Below the pieces are notes generated by a model. It did not search any database and was not told the origin of the DNA. It saw nothing but the letters and a program-made list of their open reading frames with translations. This document shows positions 1 to 9,100 of a DNA stretch of 44,410 bases, in pieces. Both the position numbers and the translations under genes were made by a program. Position 1 is the stretch's first letter. The number at the start of each line of letters is the position of its first letter. The stretch comes from Desulfobacterales bacterium (lineage in GTDB: Bacteria; Desulfobacterota; Desulfobacteria; Desulfobacterales; JAHEIW01), in NCBI GenBank assembly GCA_030066985.1, contig JASJAN010000028.1, positions 1 to 44,410 on the forward strand, given 5' to 3'.

Positions 1-126
1 GTTAACCAGGGCGGCTGGTACGTCAATAACGGCCTGATGGTGCTGCCGCCGAGCGCTTTTTTTCTGATCGCCTTTCTGATCTGGGCCATCAGAACCTGGA
101 AACCCGAGCAAAACGAAGAGGACTAG
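1..126 (+). CDS. nqrD: NqrD C-terminal end (partial, 5' cut by window edge)
   Basis: Only the last 41 residues are present, read in frame from base 1 to the TAG at 124-126. They contain a final membrane helix ([20 protein letters not shown]) and a short charged tail ([10 protein letters not shown]). This is the usual ending of NqrD, an integral membrane subunit of the Na+-translocating NADH:quinone oxidoreductase. NqrD and NqrE form an inverted pair that holds an iron-sulfur centre in the membrane. The stop lies 4 nt before nqrE, so the two are transcribed together. The identification rests on this short tail and on nqrE and nqrF following in the standard order. Confidence 0.85.
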   Translation, partial: VNQGGWYVNNGLMVLPPSAFFLIAFLIWAIRTWKPEQNEED

Positions 127-130
127 TCCT

Positions 131-739
131 ATGGAACATTATCTGAGTCTTTTTATAAAATCCGTTTTCATCGAAAACATGGCGCTGGCATTTTTTCTGG
201 GTATGTGCACCTTTCTGGCTGTATCCAAAAGTGTCAAGACTGCCATCGGATTGGGCGTGGCGGTGATTTTGATTCAAACGATCACAGTGCCGATCAACAA
301 TATCCTTTTTCAGTTTCTGCTAAAATCCGGCGCCTTGTCCTGGGCCGGTTTAGAGCATCTGGATTTAAGCTTCCTGGGTCTGCTGACCTATATCGGCGTT
401 ATTGCGGGCATGGTGCAAATCCTGGAGATGGTGCTGGATCGATTTATGCCCGCCCTGTATAACGCCTTGGGTATTTTTCTGCCCTTGATCACCGTTAACT
501 GCGCCATTTTGGGCGGATCGCTGTTTATGGTCGAGCGTGATTATAATTTTGCGGAAAGTATTGTATACGGCATGGGTGCCGGAACCGGCTGGGCGCTGGC
601 GCTGGTCTGTCTGGCCGGCATCCGGGAAAAGCTGGCCTACGGCAACCCGCCGGCCGGTATGCGGGGGCTGGCACTGACGTTTACGATCTCGGGCCTGATG
701 GCAATGGCATTCATGGCCTTTTCGGGCATCAAGCTTTGA
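131..739 (+). CDS. nqrE: Na+-translocating NADH:quinone oxidoreductase subunit E
   Basis: Integral membrane subunit of Na+-NQR, the respiratory pump that oxidises NADH, reduces quinone and exports Na+. The 202-residue length is normal for the family. Six hydrophobic segments can be followed along the chain. The opening [19 protein letters not shown] is typical. Cys26 (FFLGMC) and Cys124 (TVNC) sit where the NqrD/NqrE pair binds its intramembrane iron-sulfur centre. The ATG at 131 is 4 nt after the nqrD stop, with purine-rich GAAGAGGA just upstream. nqrF follows after a 167-nt gap that carries heptad repeats, which is unusual because nqrE and nqrF are normally close together. Confidence 0.95.
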   Translation: MEHYLSLFIKSVFIENMALAFFLGMCTFLAVSKSVKTAIGLGVAVILIQTITVPINNILFQFLLKSGALSWAGLEHLDLSFLGLLTYIGVIAGMVQILEMVLDRFMPALYNALGIFLPLITVNCAILGGSLFMVERDYNFAESIVYGMGAGTGWALALVCLAGIREKLAYGNPPAGMRGLALTFTISGLMAMAFMAFSGIKL

Positions 740-741
740 AA

Positions 742-783
742 GGTTCAGGGTTCAGGGTTCAGGGTTCAAGGTTAAGGATTCAG
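742..783 (+). repeat. GGTTCAG heptad tandem repeat (about six units)
   Basis: Directly after the nqrE stop there are six consecutive 7-nt units. Three are exact GGTTCAG and the next three are degenerate (GGTTCAA, GGTTAAG, GATTCAG). A weak inverted partner (ACCGAAACCCATTAACCC) lies at about 807-824, so the RNA could fold back. The same heptad theme occurs at 9406-9557, 25921-25982 and 27644-27760. It lies between two genes of one operon and is therefore probably transcribed. Confidence 0.8.
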
Positions 784-853
784 ATGATGCCTCATTCGTT
801 AGCAACCGAAACCCATTAACCCGGACACGCGCACTAAAGGAATTGCAGGAAAT

Positions 854-910
854 ATGACCAAAATTTTTACAAAGTCAGAACTAAAAAGAAAGATGGAGAT
901 TGGGATATGA
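854..910 (+). CDS. Possible 18-codon leader ORF overlapping the nqrF start
   Basis: An ATG at 854 opens an 18-codon frame ([18 protein letters not shown]) whose TGA stop at 908-910 overlaps the nqrF ATG at 907-909. This ATGA arrangement is typical of translational coupling. The sequence AGGAAAT just upstream could bind ribosomes weakly. The nqrF start has its own GGAG at 895-898, so the short ORF is not needed for nqrF translation. I recognise no family. It may simply be chance in AT-rich spacer. Confidence 0.25.
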   Translation: MTKIFTKSELKRKMEIGI

Positions 911-2121
911 ACGAGCTATTTATTGCGGTGGGATTGTTCACCCTCATCGTTTTGATGCTGGTCAGTTTGATTATGTTCGCCAAGGCAAAACTGGTGCCCA
1001 GCGGCGATATTAAGATGGTGATCAACAAAGAGAAGGAGCTGGTTGCCCAGCCCGGCGGTAAACTACTGGGAAGTCTGGCGGATCAGGGTATATTTGTCCC
1101 GTCGGCCTGCGGCGGCGGCGGCACCTGCGGTCAGTGTCTGGTAAAGGTGCACGAGGGGGGCGGCGACATCCTGCCCACCGAACTGGCGCACATTACCAAA
1201 CGAGAGGCCCGCGAGGGGGATCGGTTGGCCTGTCAGGTGGCGGTCAAGCAGGACATGGACGTTGAAGTACCGCCCGAGGTGTTTGAGACCAAGAAATGGG
1301 TCTGCAAAGTCAAATCCAACGACAGCGTGGCCGACTTTATCAAAGAGCTTATTCTGGAGCTGCCCGAAGGCGAAGAGGTCGACTTCAAGGCCGGCGGCTA
1401 TATCCAGATCGACGTCCCGCCCCATGAGCTCAGTTACAAGGAATTCGATATCCCGGAACAGTTTCGGCCGGAATGGGACAAGCGCAATCTGTGGGAGCTG
1501 ACCTCCAAGATCACCGAACCCATCACCCGGGCATATTCAATGGCCAGCTGGCCGGGGGAAAAGGGCGTCATCATGCTCAACGTTCGGGTGGCGCTGCCGC
1601 CCGCACAAGGGATACCGACAGGAATTGCCTCATCCTACATTTTCAACCTCAAACCCGGCGATGAGGTGAACATATCCGGGCCTTACGGGGAGTTTTTTAT
1701 CAACGAAACCGAAGCTGAAATGGTCTACATCGGCCGCGGAGCAGGTATGGCGCCTTTGCGCAGCCATATTTTTGAACTGCTCAAAGGCCAGGACAGCCAG
1801 CGCAAAATATCCTATTGGTACAATGCCCGCAACCTGGGCGAATGCTTCTATCTGGATGAATTCGCACAGCTGGCCGAAGAGCACGAGAACTTTTCATTTA
1901 AGCTGGCCCTGTCACGTCCGGCGCCTGAAGACAACTGGGACGGACTCACCGGCTATGTTCATCAGGTACTACACGACAGTTACCTGGAAGAACATCCGGC
2001 GCCGGAAGATATCGAGTACTATATGTGCGGGCCCCCGGTAATGAGTCAATCGATCATGGACATGCTGGACAATCTGGGGGTCGAGCGCGAAAATATCAAC
2101 TTTGATGATTTTGGGACCTAA
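907..2121 (+). CDS. nqrF: Na+-translocating NADH:quinone oxidoreductase subunit F
   Basis: NADH-oxidising subunit of Na+-NQR; it passes electrons from NADH through FAD to a 2Fe-2S centre. The 404-residue order is complete: a membrane anchor (residues 5-25), a ferredoxin domain with Cys68, Cys74, Cys77 and Cys109, an FAD domain with RAYSMAS at 208-214, and an NADH-binding domain with [11 protein letters not shown] at 277-287. The protein ends in the YYMCGPP and DDFG motifs of the family. The nucleotide-binding loop reads GRGAG where family members I know read GGGAG. The start has GGAG 8 nt upstream. An NqrM-like gene follows, which fits a complete operon. Confidence 0.97.
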   Translation: MNELFIAVGLFTLIVLMLVSLIMFAKAKLVPSGDIKMVINKEKELVAQPGGKLLGSLADQGIFVPSACGGGGTCGQCLVKVHEGGGDILPTELAHITKREAREGDRLACQVAVKQDMDVEVPPEVFETKKWVCKVKSNDSVADFIKELILELPEGEEVDFKAGGYIQIDVPPHELSYKEFDIPEQFRPEWDKRNLWELTSKITEPITRAYSMASWPGEKGVIMLNVRVALPPAQGIPTGIASSYIFNLKPGDEVNISGPYGEFFINETEAEMVYIGRGAGMAPLRSHIFELLKGQDSQRKISYWYNARNLGECFYLDEFAQLAEEHENFSFKLALSRPAPEDNWDGLTGYVHQVLHDSYLEEHPAPEDIEYYMCGPPVMSQSIMDMLDNLGVERENINFDDFGT

Positions 2122-2130
2122 TTGATTTTG

Positions 2131-2160
2131 CTCACCGCAGAGACGCAGAGTACGCAGAAA
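2131..2160 (+). repeat. CGCAGAGA-type short tandem repeat
   Basis: The gap between nqrF and the next small gene holds three degenerate units of an 8-9-nt theme (CCGCAGAGA, CGCAGAGTA, CGCAGAAA). No inverted partner is seen nearby. It resembles the GCAAAG-type repeats at 16784-16809 and 35265-35346 in composition and period. Confidence 0.6.
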
Positions 2161-2187
2161 AAACATTTTATCTAAAAGGGAATAGAT

Positions 2188-2373
2188 TTGGTTGAATTTT
2201 TGATCACATTTGTTGTTATCTTGTTTTTCGCTTTCAGCGTGACATTAGGAATTCGCTTGAAAAGACACAAATCCGTAGTAAATTGTCATTGTGAACCCCA
2301 AGCCGCCCGCAAAGCGGCAGAATCGCCTTGTCAATCATGCGGGGCAATCGATTCCTGTCATGAATCCGGATAA
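2188..2373 (+). CDS. Small NqrM-like membrane protein (candidate NQR maturation factor)
   Basis: A 61-residue protein starting at TTG, with AAAAGGG about 7 nt upstream. It has one N-terminal membrane helix (VEFLITFVVILFFAFSVTLGI) and a cysteine-rich tail (CHC, then CQSCG and SC). NqrM (DUF539) has the same plan, follows nqrF in many operons, and is needed to mature the NQR iron centre between NqrD and NqrE. The stretch between the two cysteine groups (EPQAARKAAES) does not look like NqrM, and the underlying DNA resembles intergenic repeat sequence. The gene may therefore have been altered by a repeat. The call rests on position and layout; a chance ORF is less likely but possible. Confidence 0.5.
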   Translation: MVEFLITFVVILFFAFSVTLGIRLKRHKSVVNCHCEPQAARKAAESPCQSCGAIDSCHESG

Positions 2374-2376
2374 GTT

Positions 2377-2501
2377 AGGTGTCAGTACTCCAAATCTTCC
2401 CTGAAACCTGACACCTGCTTGCCGCGGCGTAGCTAGCTTGAGCGAAGCCGGGACACCTGAACCGCCAGCGGCGGAACTATAGAGAATGACACCTGAAACC
2501 A
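2377..2501 (+). repeat. AGGTGTCAG inverted repeat cluster
   Basis: AGGTGTCAG at 2377-2385 pairs perfectly with CTGACACCT at 2408-2416 across a 22-nt loop. A further CCGCC-AGC-GGCGG hairpin lies at 2462-2474. A third related copy, TGACACCTGAAACC, ends near 2500. The 14-mer AGGTGTCAGGTTTC recurs on the plus strand at 9337-9350 and here as its complement at 2403-2416. No gene is present in this spacer between the NQR operon and the CBS protein. The first hairpin could also act as a weak transcript end, but no T-run follows. Confidence 0.65.
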
Positions 2502-2567
2502 GATTCTAAAAATTATTTTCAACTCTGGCCGGCAGCGGAATCTGCCGGGCAATGATGGAGAGAAACA

Positions 2568-3134
2568 ATGTTCAAAAGAAAAAAAAGCAAAAATAAGCCG
2601 CCTGAAATGCAACATGCGGTTACCACCGGATCGCAAAATTTGATGCGCAAAGTGCCGCGGGTAAAAGATATTATGACCGAAGAACCGGTGACCTTCACCC
2701 TGGGCACGACGGTTCACAATGCGGCTAAAAAGCTATTGCAAAAAAGCATTGTAGCCGCCCCGGTGGTCGACGCCGACGAGAATTTCGTCGGCATGTTTTC
2801 TCAGCAGGGCTGCATGGTCGGCCTGGTGGACGGCGTCTATCACGAAGTGCCCCAACCGATCCATATAGACGATTATCTGGAGCCCGAAGCGCATACCCTC
2901 ACGGTCACCGAAACTGCGCCCATCATGACGGCTGTGGCCAAATTTGCCGGCAGTGAGCAGCTGGTCCTTAGCTTGCCGGTTCTGCGCGGTAAAAAAGTGG
3001 TCGGCATCCTCGCTCGCCAGGATGTGATCCGCACCTTCTTTGAAATGACCGCCGGGATTCCCGAAGCCGGAGCAGCCATTTTATATATCAGCGGGCTTGA
3101 AAAAGAACAGCAGGAGATTAAAAAGCTGCAATGA
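2568..3134 (+). CDS. CBS-domain pair protein
   Basis: A 188-residue soluble protein. After a basic N-terminus (MFKRKKSKNK) it has two CBS motifs: the first from about residue 32 (VKDIMTEEPVTF) to 85 (VGMFSQQGCM), the second from about 100 (IDDYLEPEAHTLTV) to 156 (VGILARQDVI). CBS pairs usually bind adenine nucleotides and regulate a partner. There is no fused enzyme or channel, so the partner is unknown. GGAGAG stands 8 nt before the ATG. It lies alone between the NQR and efflux operons on the same strand, and no functional link is shown. Confidence 0.85.
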   Translation: MFKRKKSKNKPPEMQHAVTTGSQNLMRKVPRVKDIMTEEPVTFTLGTTVHNAAKKLLQKSIVAAPVVDADENFVGMFSQQGCMVGLVDGVYHEVPQPIHIDDYLEPEAHTLTVTETAPIMTAVAKFAGSEQLVLSLPVLRGKKVVGILARQDVIRTFFEMTAGIPEAGAAILYISGLEKEQQEIKKLQ

Positions 3135-3250
3135 AAAGAGAATTAGGCTTTTTCTAATGGCTCTGTTTGGGCTCGTCTGGCTGTTGTTGGGGGTGTATTA
3201 ACGTTTTACCAATCCATTTGCGTTCAATATCATTCGCACTTTTTTAAGGC

Positions 3251-3279
3251 TTGAAATCCTAATTATATTCGACTATTTA
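3251..3279 (+). promoter_or_regulatory. Candidate sigma-70 promoter for the RND efflux operon
   Basis: TTGAAA (3251-3256) and TATTTA (3274-3279) are separated by 17 nt in an AT-rich stretch about 110 nt before the first efflux gene. The match to the -35 and -10 consensus is moderate. The rest of the 3135-3376 spacer shows nothing else clear. Confidence 0.4.
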
Positions 3280-3388
3280 ATAAAATCTGTAATCCGATTT
3301 CAACGGAGGAAATCTGTTTTTTTGCGTAATTAAAACAGAGTCACATCCGATGAACACCCAACAACCCAATTAAAACATGGAGAACCTT

Positions 3389-4918
3389 ATGCAAAGCCTG
3401 CATACCCCGAAATCTCAACAGCGGCATCGCCGGCTCAGATCATTGTTCTTTCTGATGTTTGTCATGCTGTCCATCGGTCTGCTGCAAAGCTGCGCCGTCG
3501 GGCCGGACTACACAAAACCGGAATACCAGGTGCCGGATTACTGGCAAATCCGTCTGACAGACGGTCTGGCTGCCGGGGAAGCGCCCCTGGCTACCTGGTG
3601 GCAAACCCTCAATGACCCGATTCTCAACAGCCTGATGGAACGGGCTGTAGACGGCAACCTGGACCTGAAGGAGGCTTTTGCCCGTATCAAAGAAGCCCGG
3701 GCCATACGCGGCATTGCCACCGGGGAACGCTGGCCGGATGTCAACGCTGACGCTGAAGTGACCCGCCAACGCAACAGCGAAGACTTCTTCACGGTCGGCG
3801 TGGACAAAGACGGGAATCCGGACAGCGCTTCGGATACGATCCGCGGCGGCAACTTCAATGCCAACTGGGAGATCGATTTCTGGGGCCGGGTTTCACGCTC
3901 GATTGCCTCGGCCAACGCCAACTTCGAGGCCTCGATAGAAGATTATCGCGATGCTCTGGTGATCCTTTACGCCGAAATTGCGTCCAACTACGTGGAGCTG
4001 CGCACCTTACAGGAGCGAATTAAGGTAACCCAGTTTAATGTCGAAACCCAGCGGGGCACCCTGGGAATCACCAAGGCGCGCTTCAAGGCCGAGCTGACTT
4101 CCGAGCTCGACGTGCGCCAGGCCGAGCTCAACCTGGCACGCACCGAAAGCCGCATCCCGGCATTGCGGCAACTGGCTGCCCAGGCCATTCACCGGCTGGG
4201 GGTGCTGATCGGAACATTTCCGGGTGCGCTTTACGCCGAGCTCACACCGCAGAAGCCCATCCCGCAGCCGCCGCCCGAAGTGTTGATGGGCGCACCGGCG
4301 GACGCAATGCGCCAGCGCCCGGACATCCGCGCGGCCGAACGGCGCCTGGCGGCCCAGACCGAGCGCATCGGGATTGCCACGGCCGATCTGTATCCGACGT
4401 TTTTCCTCTTAGGCGATTTCGGCTACCTGGGGATTCGCAACGATCTCATCGACGGCAGCCGCAAGTCGTACTCTTTCGGCCCCACCCTGAGCTGGAATAT
4501 CTTTGACGGCGGTCGCGTCCGCAACCGGATCAAGGCCGAAGACGCACGCACCGAGAAGGTTTTGGCCAGCTATGAGAACACTGTGCTCAAGGCACTTGAG
4601 GATGTGGAAAATGCGGCGGTCGCCTACACTGAGGAACTCCAGCGCCGGGATATGCTATATCGATCGGTGGTGGCAGCCGAAAAATCGGTCAAACTGGTCA
4701 GTGTGCAATACAAAACCGGTTTGACTGACTTTCAGAACGTGCTTGACATGGAGCGCTCACTGGCTGAGCAGGCGGATCGACATGTGGAGAGCGTGGGTCT
4801 CGTGACCCAGGATCTGATCTTGATCTACCGGGCATTAGGGGGCGGCTGGGAGCCGGATCCGCCGACGCTGCAAGGCGAAATCCAAAATGCTGCCATGCAA
4901 GGCGAGCCTATATTTTGA
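3389..4918 (+). CDS. RND efflux outer-membrane factor lipoprotein (TolC/OprM family)
   Basis: Outer-membrane channel of a tripartite efflux system. The start chosen is the ATG at 3389, which has GGAG at 3379-3382 six nt upstream; an ATG at 3377 in the same frame has no ribosome site. The resulting 509-residue protein has a lipoprotein signal ending in LLQSC (Cys35), followed by AVGPDYTKPEY, the usual opening of the NodT/OprM group. Two outer-membrane efflux repeats follow, with typical coiled segments (for example NLDLKEAFARIKEARAIRG and RPDIRAAERRLAAQTERIGIA). The adaptor and pump genes follow on the same strand with gaps of 116 and 57 nt, giving one operon. The substrate cannot be told from sequence. 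Confidence 0.93.
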   Translation: MQSLHTPKSQQRHRRLRSLFFLMFVMLSIGLLQSCAVGPDYTKPEYQVPDYWQIRLTDGLAAGEAPLATWWQTLNDPILNSLMERAVDGNLDLKEAFARIKEARAIRGIATGERWPDVNADAEVTRQRNSEDFFTVGVDKDGNPDSASDTIRGGNFNANWEIDFWGRVSRSIASANANFEASIEDYRDALVILYAEIASNYVELRTLQERIKVTQFNVETQRGTLGITKARFKAELTSELDVRQAELNLARTESRIPALRQLAAQAIHRLGVLIGTFPGALYAELTPQKPIPQPPPEVLMGAPADAMRQRPDIRAAERRLAAQTERIGIATADLYPTFFLLGDFGYLGIRNDLIDGSRKSYSFGPTLSWNIFDGGRVRNRIKAEDARTEKVLASYENTVLKALEDVENAAVAYTEELQRRDMLYRSVVAAEKSVKLVSVQYKTGLTDFQNVLDMERSLAEQADRHVESVGLVTQDLILIYRALGGGWEPDPPTLQGEIQNAAMQGEPIF

Positions 4919-5034
4919 GACCCTGAACTTGGCACAGTCAGTTTAAAGTGTTCAAAATACTATTGATTTTGCGTTTTTGAACCATAACCTACTTAGATGC
5001 GATTTCATTTATTATCAACAAAGGCAGGTATACC

Positions 5035-6099
5035 ATGAAGCGAGTGCTTGTTTTATTGACTATGCTGTTCTTAGCATACTGGACCCTGATGGGGTGCGAA
5101 GAAAAAACCAAGCCGGAAATCATTCGGCCCGTTAAAGCCATCAAACTAGAAAGTATTGCCGGTTTCGGCGGGAACAGATTTCCCGGCCGCGCTGAAGCCA
5201 CCACCGAGCTCAACCTGGGTTTTGAGGTCTCTGGCACGATTAAAGAGCGGCCCGTCAATAAGGGCGACAATGTCAAAAAAGGGCAGCTTCTGGCACGGCT
5301 GGATCTGCGTGACTTCAGAAATGAAATCGCAGCCGTTGTCGCCGAGCGTGACCGCAACGTGGCCTATCGCGACCGCATTGCCGAGGCCCTTAAATCCAAT
5401 GCGGTGTCCAGGCAGTCTCTGGACGACGCCGAGGCCCGGCTGGAGCAGTCCCGCGCGGCGGTGCGCATCAAGCGCAAAGCCCTGGAAGACGCCCATATTA
5501 AAGCGCCTTTTGACGGCACGGTTTCCTGGACCTATAAAGAGGCCGGCCAGCGTGTGCGGGCCAAGGAAAACGTCCTGCGCCTGCTGGATATTTCGCGCAT
5601 CGAGTTCACCGTGGATGTGCCTGAAACTTTGATTGCCAACGCTTATAACGTCGAGGATGTTACCATTGTCTTCGATGCTTTCCCGGATCGCGAGATTGCA
5701 GCCCGCATCAAGGAAATCGGCACCGAGGCCTCAGCCGGCACCCGAACCTTTCCGGTGACGCTGATATTCGATCAACCCGAAGACATTGCCATCCTGCCGG
5801 GGATGGCCGGGACCGCCACCGGTGATCCCAATGCTGGACAGGCGGAAACTACCGAGCCTGAATTTCTATTGCCGCTGACCTCATTTTTTACCGCCGACGG
5901 TAAGACGCACAAGGTCTGGGTGATTGATGAAGCCACCATGATTGTCAAGGCGCACGAAGTGGTCAGAGGCAAGCTGGTAGCCGAAGGCCAATTGACCAAA
6001 GGCCTGCAGGAAGGCATGTGGGTGGCCACGGCCGGTGCCCATACGCTGCGAGAGGGGCAAAAAGTCAAATTTGCTGAGCCGACGCGGCGCCGAGAGTGA
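5035..6099 (+). CDS. RND efflux periplasmic adaptor lipoprotein (membrane fusion protein)
   Basis: Adaptor that joins the inner-membrane pump to the outer-membrane channel. The 354 residues begin with a lipoprotein signal ending in LMGC (Cys21). A lipoyl/barrel-sandwich half follows (FPGRAEATTELNLGFEVSGTI, then NKGDNVKKGQLLARLD), then a helical hairpin (about 95-145), the second lipoyl half (ALEDAHIKAPFDGTVS), a beta-barrel region and a C-terminal membrane-proximal domain. The helical hairpin is short, as in many lipid-anchored adaptors. AGGCAGG precedes the ATG. It is the second gene of the efflux operon. Confidence 0.93.
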   Translation: MKRVLVLLTMLFLAYWTLMGCEEKTKPEIIRPVKAIKLESIAGFGGNRFPGRAEATTELNLGFEVSGTIKERPVNKGDNVKKGQLLARLDLRDFRNEIAAVVAERDRNVAYRDRIAEALKSNAVSRQSLDDAEARLEQSRAAVRIKRKALEDAHIKAPFDGTVSWTYKEAGQRVRAKENVLRLLDISRIEFTVDVPETLIANAYNVEDVTIVFDAFPDREIAARIKEIGTEASAGTRTFPVTLIFDQPEDIAILPGMAGTATGDPNAGQAETTEPEFLLPLTSFFTADGKTHKVWVIDEATMIVKAHEVVRGKLVAEGQLTKGLQEGMWVATAGAHTLREGQKVKFAEPTRRRE

Positions 6100-6156
6100 C
6101 CTTTGAATGATTAGAAATGATTAGAATGGTTGCTGCCAGGTAACCAAGGAGGATAC

Positions 6157-9100
6157 ATGAGCATTACGGAATACGCCATTAAGAACAAGGCCGTCAGCTA
6201 TTTATTTATTGCGATCGTGCTCTTTGGCGGCATTGGAGCTTATTTTGTACTGGGCCAGCTGGAAGACCCGGTCTTTACCATCAAAAAGGCCATTGTGGTG
6301 ACCCAATATCCGGGTGCCAGTGCCTACGAGGTGGAACTGGAAGTGACCGACGTCATCGAAAAGGCCATCAAGGAAATTCCCGATGTCGAACATTTGTACT
6401 CGTTTTCACGACCGGGTGTGTCCATCATCAAGGTAGACATCGAGCAGCATATCTGGATGGACACCCTTCCCCAAATCTGGGATGAGATGCGTAAGAAAAT
6501 TCGCGATAAATTGCCCGATTTGCCCCCCGGGGCCGGCAAGCCGGACATTTCGGATGATTTCAACTTTGTTTATGGTTTTGTTTTGGCCATTACCGGTGAC
6601 GGTTTCAGCTATGCCGAGCTCGAAGAATGGGCCGATGACATCAAAAAGGAACTGGACCTGGTGGAGGGGGTATCACGGGTCGAGCTCTGGGGCGTGCAGG
6701 ACAAGGTCATCTACATTGATGTGTCCGATCAGCAAATGGCCAACAGAGGACTGACCGCCGAGAATTTCATCGAAACGCTGGGTCGGCAAAACATGGTGGT
6801 GGATGCGGGCTCCATTGACGTCCAGGATCTGCGGTTTCGGGTGGCCCCCACTGGTGAGTTCAAAGCCCCGCAAGATATCGGCGAGCTCTTCTTGCACCCC
6901 CGGTTGCAGAGCCAGGTCGATCGAATTGCTGCCCCTGATACGACCGACCGGCAGGTCTCCCAGACCGGACGTCCCACTGGCGTTGGAGGCGTGCGCCCCG
7001 AAGTAGAGCTGATCCGCATCAACGATATTGCCACCGTCTCAGCCGGCTACCTGGAACCGCCCCAGTCAATGATGCGCACGGACGGACGGCCGGCGGTGGG
7101 TATCCAGATTGCGGCCCGTGAGGACGTCAATGTTGTGGACGTGGGCCGGCGGTTGGAAAAGCGCATCGAGGAAATCCTGCCGCACATGCCGGTGGGGCTT
7201 GAAATCACCAAGGTCGCCTGGCAGTCCGAGCTGGTTACCGAGTCCATCAGGAGCTTTTTTACCAACCTGGCCGGCTCGGTGGCGATCGTCCTGATTGTCT
7301 TAACTGTGCCCATGGGCTGGCGCATGGGCCTGATCATCGGCAGCGGCCTGATATTGACCATCCTGGGCACCTTCGTGGGCATGACCATATTCGGCTACCC
7401 CTTTCAACGCATGACCCTGGGGGCGCTGATCATTGCCATGGGGATGATGGTGGACAACTCCATTGTGGTAGCCGACGGCATTCAGGTGAAAATTAATTCT
7501 GGGATGGAACGGGTCAAGGCCGCCATCGAGGCGGGCAGCAAGCCGTCCATGGCACTGCTGGGCGCCACCATCATTGCGGTGATGGCCTTTTACCCCATTT
7601 TTGCCTCACGAGCGGATGCGGGCGAGTACTGCCGCTCCCTGTTTGTGGTGGTGGGCCTTTCGTTGTCACTTAGCTGGGTGCTGGCCCTTGTGCAGACGCC
7701 GCTGATGTGCCTGAGTATGCTGCCCGACGTCAAGACCACCGAGGGCGAGGAGCAAAAAGACCCCTTTGACACCAAATTCTTCAACGGCTACAAGGGGCTG
7801 CTGGAGACCGCCATCCGCTTTCGCTGGATTTTCATGGGGGTTATGGTGGCTTTACTGATCGGCGCCATCTATAGCTTCGGTTATGTCAAACAGATGTTTT
7901 TCCCCTATGCCTCACGCAACCAGATTATGGTGGACTTCTGGTTTGACGAGGGCACCCGCATCCAGACGGTTGCCGAACGGGTCAAAGCGGCCGAAGAGCA
8001 GCTGATGAACAATGAGCTGGTGACGACGGTCAGCTCATTTTTCGGCAAGGGGCCGCCGCGTCTGTATCTGCCGGTGGACCCGGAACTGCCCTATTATCAG
8101 AACTATGTCGAAATGATCGTAAATACCAAAAGCTATAAGGATATCGATCAGTTGATTGCCGAGTTTGAGCCCTGGGTCAAGGAAAACTATCCCGACATTA
8201 CCACCCGGGTGCGAAAATACGGGGTCGGCCCCAGCGATACCTGGAAATTCGAATGGCAGATCACCGGGCCGGCCGAAGCCGATGTTGCCTTCTTGCGCGA
8301 GATCGGGGAAAAAGGAAAGGCCATATTGCGAAAAGAACCCCGGGCCAAGGAAATCAAGACCTCATTGATGAACCGCCGGGAAAAAATCGTGCCGGTCTAC
8401 GACCAGCCCCGTGGGCGCTGGGCCCAGGTCAGCCGCGAAGACATTGGCCGGGCCACCCGCAAGGCCTACGACGGCCAGCAGGTGGGATTGTACCGCGAAG
8501 GCGATGACCTCTACCCCATCTTACTGCGGCACCCGCCCGAAGAACGCTATGCGGCTACGGACAATCTCGACGTGCTGCAGGTCAAACCAACCTTCTCGGC
8601 CCAGACCGTGCCGCTGGCCCAGGTTACCCAGAATATCCAGACTGAATATGAGGAGCCGTTCATCAATCGCTGGGATCGGCGCCGGACGGTCACCATTCAG
8701 GGCACCCCGGCCTGGTGGTCGACCTATCCGGATTTAAAAAAGCACGTCTGGCCCGAATTCAAAAAGCTGATGGACAGCTTGCCGCCTGGCTACGACATCT
8801 TCATGGACGGTGAAGACGAAAGCCAGCTCGACAATCAATCATCGCTGCAGCCCGGTATCCTGCCGGCGCTTATCATCATGTTGTTTGTCATGGTTGCGCT
8901 CTACAATGCCTTCCGTCCACCGCTGATTATTATTTGTACCATTCCGTTTGCGATCATCGGGGTCACCACCGGTCTGCTGGTCAGCGGCGAGGCCTTCGGG
9001 TTTCTGGCAACGCTAGGGGCCATGAGCTTGTCGGGTATGATGATCAAAAATGCCATCGTGCTGCTTGATACGGTGCAGGAGGAAATTGACGCCGGCAAGA

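Noticed and set aside
742-783. CRISPR array in the heptad repeats
   Set aside because: Units are 7 nt and directly adjacent with no unique spacers; no cas genes are present.
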